From contig NC_079324.1 of assembly GCF_029931775.1 (NCBI RefSeq), positions 64,301,268 through 64,365,267 of the forward strand: DNA of 64,000 nucleotides, written 5' to 3'. Numbering within the stretch: the stretch's first letter is position 1; every line of letters starts with the position of its first letter. The notes beneath the pieces were generated by a model. It was not told where the DNA came from and searched no databases. It saw nothing but the letters and a program-made list of their open reading frames with translations. Source of the DNA: Euleptes europaea (lineage: Eukaryota > Chordata > Lepidosauria > Squamata > Sphaerodactylidae). The position numbers were made by a program, and so were the translations under genes. Below, piece by piece: positions 56,661-64,000 of the stretch.

Positions 56661-59600
56661 GGCCCCTGGCTAGGTAGGCAGGCAGGGGTCAGGACTCACC
56701 GCCCCCTCCCCCTGAGAAGAAGCCCCCCTCTCCACATCTTCTGGGCAGGAGGGCCTCACTCTATCTAGACCCCCCCCCCCGTTGGAGCCCTGCCAGCTGT
56801 TTTATGCTGAGGATCTGCAGGAGGAGATAGAAGGAGGGTGTAAGATCCCCCCCACACACACACTGCTTTCATATTAGCACCCACCACCCCAACTGTAAGT
56901 CTTTCTGTCTTCTGGTGACATTCCCCCCCCCCCAATCAAAATTGGATCCCTTCAGCAGCCCAAGAGGATGGGGTGGGATGAGTGGTGACTAAGAAAAGGT
57001 CCCTGTTAGGATGTCCGCAGCTGGAGTATTTCCCCCCCCCCCCGCACACACACACAGAAAGCGTCCCTCCTGGTTTTGGCAGCCCCCCTCCCATTTTGCT
57101 CTTGTGCTACACAACTTGCAGCACAATCCCAGCTGGGTACAAAACAGTGCCCCCCCCCCACAATTGCTCATGTGTCTTTGCTGGGTCTCCTTGCCTTGGG
57201 GGGGGGGCATCTGTGTCCTGCACCCCTTACTTAATAATGAGATAGTATTTGTTTGGTGGGGGCTGGGGAGTGTGTTTGTGTGTCCCTGTTTGGGCTGCAC
57301 CTGCTGCTCCCTGTCCTTGAACTCTTCCTGTCACCTGGCAAAATTTGGACCCCCCCCTCCCCACGCCCACCTCCCCATAGTGGGCCTTGTGTCCCCAAGG
57401 CAACACATCACCTCTCCTTGGCTTCTCTTTTGTGAGGCATTCCTAAAACCCTCTTGCTGCATCTTTTTCATTTCTATCTGCACACCCCCCCCCAAGCTTG
57501 CCTGTCACCAGCATATCCTTCTACTCTTCTTCTGGGGGTGGGGTACAGCAACAGCTCAGTTTACCCATATCTGGGCCCTCTCGGCCTGGCTCACATTCTG
57601 GACTGGGGAGACCCAAGGATCAAATGATTCCTTGAAGCTTGCATGCATTAGCTGACACCCCCCCCCCAATACACCATATTGTTCACCCTGGGAGTGTGAG
57701 TTTACTGTTAGTCTACAAGGAGGATTCTCCATTTTGCATTCGTTGCTGCTCCACATGGGCAATGGAACGTCCACACAGGAGTTTTCTGCATCTTTTCCTC
57801 CACTAGCAATATTTGCACTGCATTTTTCTCCCTCTGAGCCACCAGAGGGATTTTGGAAAACAACCACCACACAGGGAGTTGCTAAAACGCTAGAGAAATT
57901 ACCACGTTTATTTTTTAAGAAGCCCACAGGAAGCCCTCTGGTAGTGCGGGGGGGGGGGGGGGACGACAGCAGCTGCAAAAGGCGTATGGAAAGAGCATGG
58001 CACCGGTTTCGGGGGGAACTTTTGAAAATGCGCACCTTTACGTCCAGATGACTCAGGAATGGGCTTGGGCTGGGAAATGATTGTAGCAGACCAAGCCTGA
58101 GAAGAGGGTGTGCTGTGGACGGGGAAAACCTGGACGGTTTGGAGGCCTCCGCACTGCGCTCCAGTTTCGAAGCAAAGACAGAGAGGAAGATCTGGGTGGA
58201 AGGGTCTCTAGGGCCACCCCGTTCCCTGCAACTTTGGGTGCAAAGGCTTTTCTCTGTTGGTTGTTCTTATCCGGGGTGGAAGGGGGGGGGGCTAAAAAGA
58301 AACTTGGAGGTTGGGATGGCGCCTTTTCTAGGCACTCTGCATGGAGGGAGGGGGGGTCTTGTGGAAGAAGAGAAAAGGGTCTGAAGATGCCAGATTTAAG
58401 CATGACACTTCCAAGGCAGTGCAAACCAGCCCTGCGTGCTTTGCAGGGCAGGACTTTGTAGCCCGGGGATGGTGTTACACTGGTATGCTAACTGAACGCA
58501 TTTGTAGTTGTTGTGCATGGGGCGGTGGCAGCCCAGTTTAAACAGGCTGTTGTGTGGGCCCAAAATCCCTTGTGGAAGTGGGTTTGCCTGGCTGGCTCAG
58601 GCCTAATAAGTGATGGGGGCAAAAGCAGCTGTGGGCCGTATGGCAAAGCGAACTCTGCCTGGCTCTCAAAACCAGGCAGTTGGTCTTTAAAGTGCCACGA
58701 AGCGCCTGCTCATTTGGGCTGCAACAGCCGGACACTGCCCCCCCCCCGCCCCCATGGGATGCTTGTCCTCTTCTGGGAGTTCTCCGGGATACTTGCGGCT
58801 CTGAGCGGTCCCAGCCAGTCTTTGGGCCTCTTTCCCAGAGCCCCCCGGGCCGTGGGGGTCACTGCCTTGGAGGCTGTCTGGCCTTGAGCTTCCTGCCTCT
58901 TTTCTTCCCTGGGGACCCGCGTTCGATTTTGTGTCCCCAGCCACCCCCCACCCCCCAATGCGTCTCTTTTAGCTTAAAGGGGTGAAAAGCAAAGGGCGAA
59001 ACAGCTTCTGTCTGTAGTGGCGGCTGCAGCTTCCCCTTCCCCCTCCAGTAGAACAGTTCTCTTGGAGATGGTCAAAGGCAGAGGGGATCAGGCGCTCTCT
59101 CCCTTCCTCCAAACTCATTTCCCAAGAGCATAATTTTTTCCTGTCAACCTCCCTGGTATCAGTATTTCTGTTGCGGCCTGCAAAAGTCGTGAGGGAGTCG
59201 TGTTGGCGCACATGGACGGATTGGTGCGCCAGGCGTTGCAGTCAGCCATAGGGCCAAGGGAGGGAAGCATGGGGAGAAGCGGGAAACTGTGCATGCTCAA
59301 GAGGGAAGCAAGCACTGAGTCAGCAGGGGCAGACTGCAGCCCCCCCCCCCCCGGATCTCTCCCCCCTACACACACTTGTGCGCTGAGACTTTTATGTCGG
59401 TGCTTGGAGACAGAATCCCTGTGGGTTTCATGTGTGTAGGTGCTGCTGATGCCCTGAGACGAGGCCAGGCTCTCCTAATCAGATTACAGATAATTATCTC
59501 TTGTCCTGGGAAATGCCCCCAGAGGGCTCAGGTGTTCTGAATCTTTCAGAGGCGGTCTAAGAAATGGTGTGTGTGTGTGGGGGGGGAGATAACAAAGAAG

Positions 59601-59807
59601 AGCCTTTGACATTGTCTTGGGATCATTACCTCTTGCACTGGCTGTTTGGTGAGGGGCAGCAGCCAGTCTGGGGTGTGTGAGAATGAAGGGGTGGTGAAGA
59701 TGTCTGGAGCCATTCCCCCCCACCCCTGGCCTTGTGACCACAATGTCTTCCACTGACATTCTCTCTTGCAAAGAAACATTGCAGCGAGCACTCCAAGGCT
59801 GACTTGT
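56609..59807 (+). other. GRK3: GRK3 intron 1, first part
   Basis: No exon is seen. C- and G-runs are frequent (near 56770, 57030, 57147, 57661, 57950). A TG/TA-poor unique block occupies most of the rest. Confidence 0.5.
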
Positions 59808-60920
59808 TTATTTAGACCATATTTATGCCACCTTTCCACCCAATCAGGGTCCATGAAGGCGGCAAACATTTAAAAAAATTAAGCAATTTAAAACACCATT
59901 AAAATTATAAAATAATTCAATTTAAAACACATAAACAGCACTAGAAGGAGGGCCAGTAGCTGTTATTGGGGGTTTGCCAGATGAAACTGGTGAAAGACAC
60001 CATTAGAGGAAGATGGGTGAATCTCCCCGGGGAGGAAGATTCACACAACACATAGTTAAATTATGGAACTCCCTGCCCCAAAATGTGGTGATGGCTGCCA
60101 ACTTGGAAGGCTTTAAGAGGGGAATGGACATGTTCTTGGAGGAAAAGGGCTACTAGTCAAAATGGATACTAGTCATGATGCATATCTGTTCTCTCCATGA
60201 TCAGAGGAGCATGCCTATTATCTTGGGTGCTGTGGAACACAGGCAGGTCAATGCTGCTGCAGCCGTCTTGTTTGGGGGCTTCCTAGAGGCACCTGGTTGG
60301 CCACTGCGTGAACAGACTGGTGGGCTTGATGGGCCTGGGTCTGATCCAGCAGGGGTTTTCTTATGTTCTTATGAGGGAGTTCCAATGTTTTGGTGCCACG
60401 ATGGAGAATGCCCTTTCTTGGGTTGCTGCCAGTCTATCTTGGGAAGGTGGGGGCAACCGAAGCAGGGCCTCCAGAAGATGCCTGGAGCGTATGGGTAGGT
60501 TCATATGGGAGAAGGCAGTCCTTATGGTATGTTGGTCCGAGGCAGTATAGGGCTTTGAAGGTCAGTACCAGCACCTTGAATTGAGCCTAGAAGCAAACTG
60601 GAAGCCCATGTAGATGGAGGGATGTGGCCTCTACAGCCCACTCCAGTCAACACTCTGGCCGCAGCATTCTGTACCAACTATAGCTTCTGGACAGTATTCA
60701 AGGGCAGCCCAACACAGAGTGTGTTGCAGTAATCTAATCTCGACGTTACCAGGGCATGCACCACAGGGGCAAGATCCTGTCTGCCCAGGGAGGGCTGCAG
60801 CTAGCTCACCAGGCGACAAAGCTGGTGAAAGGAACCCCTGGCCACCACTGCTACCTGTTTATCCATACCTCAACGAAGCCCCCACCATGGAGGTGTAATG
60901 CTCAGATGCGGGGCATCCTC
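59808..60920 (-). repeat. LINE-like reptile repeat, reverse orientation, split
   Basis: It begins with TTTATTTAGACCATATTTAT and ACCTTTCCACCCAATCAGGG, a reversed 3' end. It resumes after about 60373 with TTCCAATGTTTTGGTGCC and continues through CACCTTGAATTGAGCCTAGA and GCAGTAATCTAATCTCGACG. The middle is occupied by another LINE tail. Confidence 0.5.
60000..60373 (+). repeat. LINE 3' tail nested in the LINE-like repeat
   Basis: AATTATGGAACTCCCTGCCC, GGCTTTAAGAGGGGAATGGA and the end CTGATCCAGCAGGGG...TTATGTTCTT define a common CR1/L2-like 3' tail in plus orientation. Confidence 0.65.
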
Positions 60921-61551
60921 CTTGTTCTAAGGAGGCATCAGACGTTGCAGGTGTGGAAGCCAGGAGAGTGCCTTGGGAAGTCCTCCTATGGCCGAGGTCA
61001 TGGCAGGTTCGGAGGCCAACACTGGTGTATCCCCCCTCCTGTTGCCGTTGAACGAATATCTAAAACCAGAGAGGTGCTTGAAGGGCCATCTGTTCTCTTC
61101 ATCCTGAATCACTGGGCAATGTTTTCTCTGGGGAGCAGGCCCCAGTTTCCACTGAGGAGCCTGCTAGTCTTTCCCTTGATACCCATGAGGCATAAGGATG
61201 TACAAGAGGGAAGTACTGCCCTCTCACCGCGACATCTAAGCAAGATTTGATAATCTTTCTAGCGAAAGGAAGAGGGGGCCGGGCACTGAAGAGGAGGAAA
61301 GGAATGGGCTGGAGCATCATATTTTAATTCCATTCCCTGTCAGGCAGGAAGTTTATTTGTGTCATTTCCCCCCATGAATCTTGACAGGAAGAGATGAGCT
61401 CTTAGTGGCTGAAAGAACTTCTGCAACTTTTGTCAAGGGAGTGGGAATTAAAGCCAAAGGGCACCCGTCCACTGGAGCCCAGAGGAAGCACTGAGGTTTC
61501 CATGGACGAGAGCTTAAGAAGGCTATGCAGAGTTAAATAATTAATTGAACC

Positions 61552-61774
61552 CTGACCTGGATGGCCCAGGCTAGCCTGATCTCGTCAGATCTCAGAAGCT
61601 AAGCAGGGTCAGCCCTGGTTAGTATTTGGATGGGAGACCACCAAGGAAGACCAGGGTTGCTGTGCAGAGGAAGGCACTGGCAAACCACCTCTGTTAGTCT
61701 CTTGCCATGAAAACCCCCAAAAGGGGGTCGCCATAAGTCGGCTGCAACTTGACGGCACTTTACACACACACACA
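61552..61774 (+). repeat. 5S-rRNA-derived SINE, best-preserved copy
   Basis: CTGATCTCGTCAGATCTCAG, AAGCTAAGCAGGGTCAGCCC and GGATGGGAGACCACCAAGG form the 5S head. GGCAAACCACCTCTGTTAGT is the shared block, and GTCGGCTGCAACTTGACGGC with an ACAC run the BovB-like tail. Confidence 0.9.
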
Positions 61775-64000
61775 CGGAAGAACAATCAGGCTGGCATCCA
61801 AAGCATCCCTTCTGGTGAATGAGAAATGCAGGCATTTGGGGGAATTGCAAGAAATCCTCTGTAGACGGAGAGGTGATTGAAAAGGGTTTGCTTAACTTGG
61901 AAGCTAACAGATGGGGCCCAGGAGGAATTCTTTGCTTGCGTTTGTCTTGTGGTTCTGCAGGTCAGGTATCCTCTTGTTTCGGACTGTTCTGTTCCTCGTC
62001 CCAGGGCTTGGCTTGTGAGCTGTCTCCTCCTCATGACTGCACCCAGTTAAACGGCGTAATTTGCCGGAGCCTCTGTGACAAAGGTGGACTGTAAATACAG
62101 TAAATAAAATAAATACCCGCTTTGTTGAGAGAATTGCACAGGTATTGGATGGGGAAAACCATTCATGTGAGTAAACGAACCCCTGGGCTTATGGGTTTGG
62201 CTGTTGAGGTTTATGCGTACCCCCCACACACACATGTGAGGCTGACACTTTTGATGTTGAGAGAAGAAAAGGGGGGGCTGTGGTGAGTTTTCTTTTTTTG
62301 ACCTAAAATTCGAAGTGAGAAAGTCAGACTACAGACTCATCTCTTTTTCACCTCGAGCTCAGTGTCTTGACAGCCCCCCTTAAGAGGCTGAATTCACTCA
62401 TGGGGGGGGGGGAGGCATCAGTTGTTGACCTTGTGTGCACACCAGCTTTTCATGCATGTCTGACTTCAACCCCCCCCCCCGCACGCACACCTGGCCAAAA
62501 CAGCGCTTTGTGGGCCGGAGCGGTTCTGAAGCCGGGGCTGCCTCCCTCGCAGGCTTGCTGTAGATTGGGTGGGGAACCGCTGGTGGTTTTGCTCTGGAGG
62601 CAAATGGTGAGGTTGGAAAGGAGTCTAGAATTGAATTCTCAGAGGCAAAATTGCCATTAATTCCCCTCCCTCTGTTTTTAACAGCATTGCTGGGAAGCCG
62701 TTGCCAGCCCTGTTTATTCCCCTCCCCCTCATAATATTGAGTGGACTTTATGGGACTAATTAGCCGGAATGAGAGCGTCGGAAGACTTTCCCGCGGGACG
62801 TGTTAATTGAAGGCGAACAATTGAAGGCTTCTGCCCGTCTTTCTCCTTCCGTTCCTTAAAAACCAGCTCCTTTCTGGGATGCTCCATCAGCCGGTGTGGC
62901 CCCATGGCTGAGCTCAGAGTCTGAGTGGGGGAGAGCCACATTCAAATCACGCCCTTGCTGTGCTGATGGGGTGTGTGTGGACGGTAGCAGTTGCACTTTG
63001 CGGAGTCACATGTTGGTTGACCTGGGTGGGGCCGTGTTTGGTCAGGGGCTCCAACTCGTCCGTGCAATCTCTCTGCAGGGGGGGGGTGTTCTTATGCATC
63101 TGCCCTCCATCAGCAGGCAGTGCCGAGGGGTGGGACCACAGTGACGTGTAAGAGCGCTAGTTGGGTGAGGGGCATCAGTGTTCTCTGGATGGCCCAATGC
63201 TGGGGCAGGTGGGTCAGTAGCAGAGTCTGTTTAAAGGCTAATACATTTGAGTGTGTGTGTGGGGGGAGGGTTATTTGCAAGGCTAGGTGGGGCCACGTCA
63301 TGTAGCCTTGTTGGCAGGAGCTGGGTTCAGCTGAGCCAGAGGGCAGGGGCGTCTGTAGGGCAGGGGAGTCCTTGGGAATCTCCCCCTCTTTGGGGGCTGA
63401 GCTGCTGCTGCTGTTTCCCCTGGTAGGAAAATGGTGGGAGAAGCCTGAGTCTCCGATGGGCCCCTGGGGGCGGAGGTGAGCTGTGCATGACAGAAAGTGT
63501 CTCAGTGGAACCGCAGCTGACCTGTCTGCCTGGTAGGGGGGGGGTGTCCAGGAAGGGCCCCTTCCCTCTGTCCTCATGCAGCTTGGACTGCAGCGGATGC
63601 ACAGTGTGGCTCCTCGCCTCCTGTGCTGTGTGCACGTTATGCATCACTGTTAATTTGGGCTCATGTGCCCTTTAGTGACCCTCACTGTAGGAGCCTGATC
63701 CCACACCTTCCAAATCAGGAAGCCAAATGACATAGTCTGCACCTGTGACCTGGAAGAGCACGGGCCTTCTTTGCAATAAATATCCTGCCCCTTGGAAGGC
63801 GTCGCTGTCGGTCTCCTGATCTGGCCTCCGTGTGTTCCCATCTTCTCTTTGCCTTTCCCAGCCATGCACTAAAGCCCTTTGGATGGGCAGGGGAGGGTTT
63901 GGTGCACATTGGGCAAGGGGCCTGGATGCCTGTGGACAACTCAGGTCAACTCTTGCACTCACCAGCTGAAGCAGCTGCTGCTGCCCCAGATGACAGATGG
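61775..64000 (+). other. GRK3: GRK3 intron 1, last part
   Basis: No GRK3 exon 2 is seen before the window ends. Unique AT-rich DNA at about 62690-62850 looks like a conserved non-coding block (TAATTAGCCGGAATGAGA, then TTAATTGAAGGCGAACAATT). C- and G-runs lie near 62402, 62470 and 63537. Confidence 0.45.

Noticed and set aside
61552-61670. 5S rRNA gene
   Set aside because: The 5S-like part continues into the SINE body and BovB-like tail, and the 3' third of 5S is replaced, so it is a SINE.

Overview
The window reads as vertebrate nuclear DNA and most likely comes from a squamate reptile (a lizard). The host genes are vertebrate. The interspersed repeats are of reptilian type: CR1 tails, SINEs with a tRNA-like head, SINEs with a 5S-rRNA-like head and a BovB-like tail, small hAT elements, Penelope-like fragments and long CA/GT runs. 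No database search was possible; gene names rest on recognition of the encoded peptides and on gene order.

Four genes lie on the + strand in the order KIAA1671 - CRYBB3 - CRYBB2 - GRK3, the same order as on human chromosome 22q. Positions 1-9546 look intronic or upstream for KIAA1671, whose last six coding exons (9547-16001) encode a 295-residue C-terminal part ending in the tankyrase-binding-protein-type tail. CRYBB3 (promoter about 20844, stop codon ending 27451) and CRYBB2 (promoter about 33479, stop codon ending 39286) are complete six-exon beta-crystallin genes, with a non-coding first exon and one Greek-key motif per exon in exons 3 to 6. The predicted proteins are 210 and 203 residues. 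A long stretch without recognisable genes follows (about 39.5-55.6 kb). At 55.6-56.6 kb a G-rich CpG island carries GRK3 exon 1 (ATG at 56496), and the rest of the window is GRK3 intron 1.

The two crystallin genes would act together in the lens as beta-crystallin subunits. Each has a TATA-like promoter, and CRYBB3 has a near-perfect Maf recognition element about 75 bp upstream of the inferred start site. GRK3 instead has a housekeeping-style CpG promoter without an evident TATA box.

The most interesting non-genic signals are hammerhead-ribozyme-like folds in two different Penelope-like fragments (4087-4129 on +, 30969-31016 on -), a SINE group in which 5S-rRNA-like and tRNA-like heads share one body and BovB-like tail (including three 5S-type copies in a row at 50.86-51.48 kb), and nested insertions with readable target-site duplications. 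No unknown multi-gene system was found.
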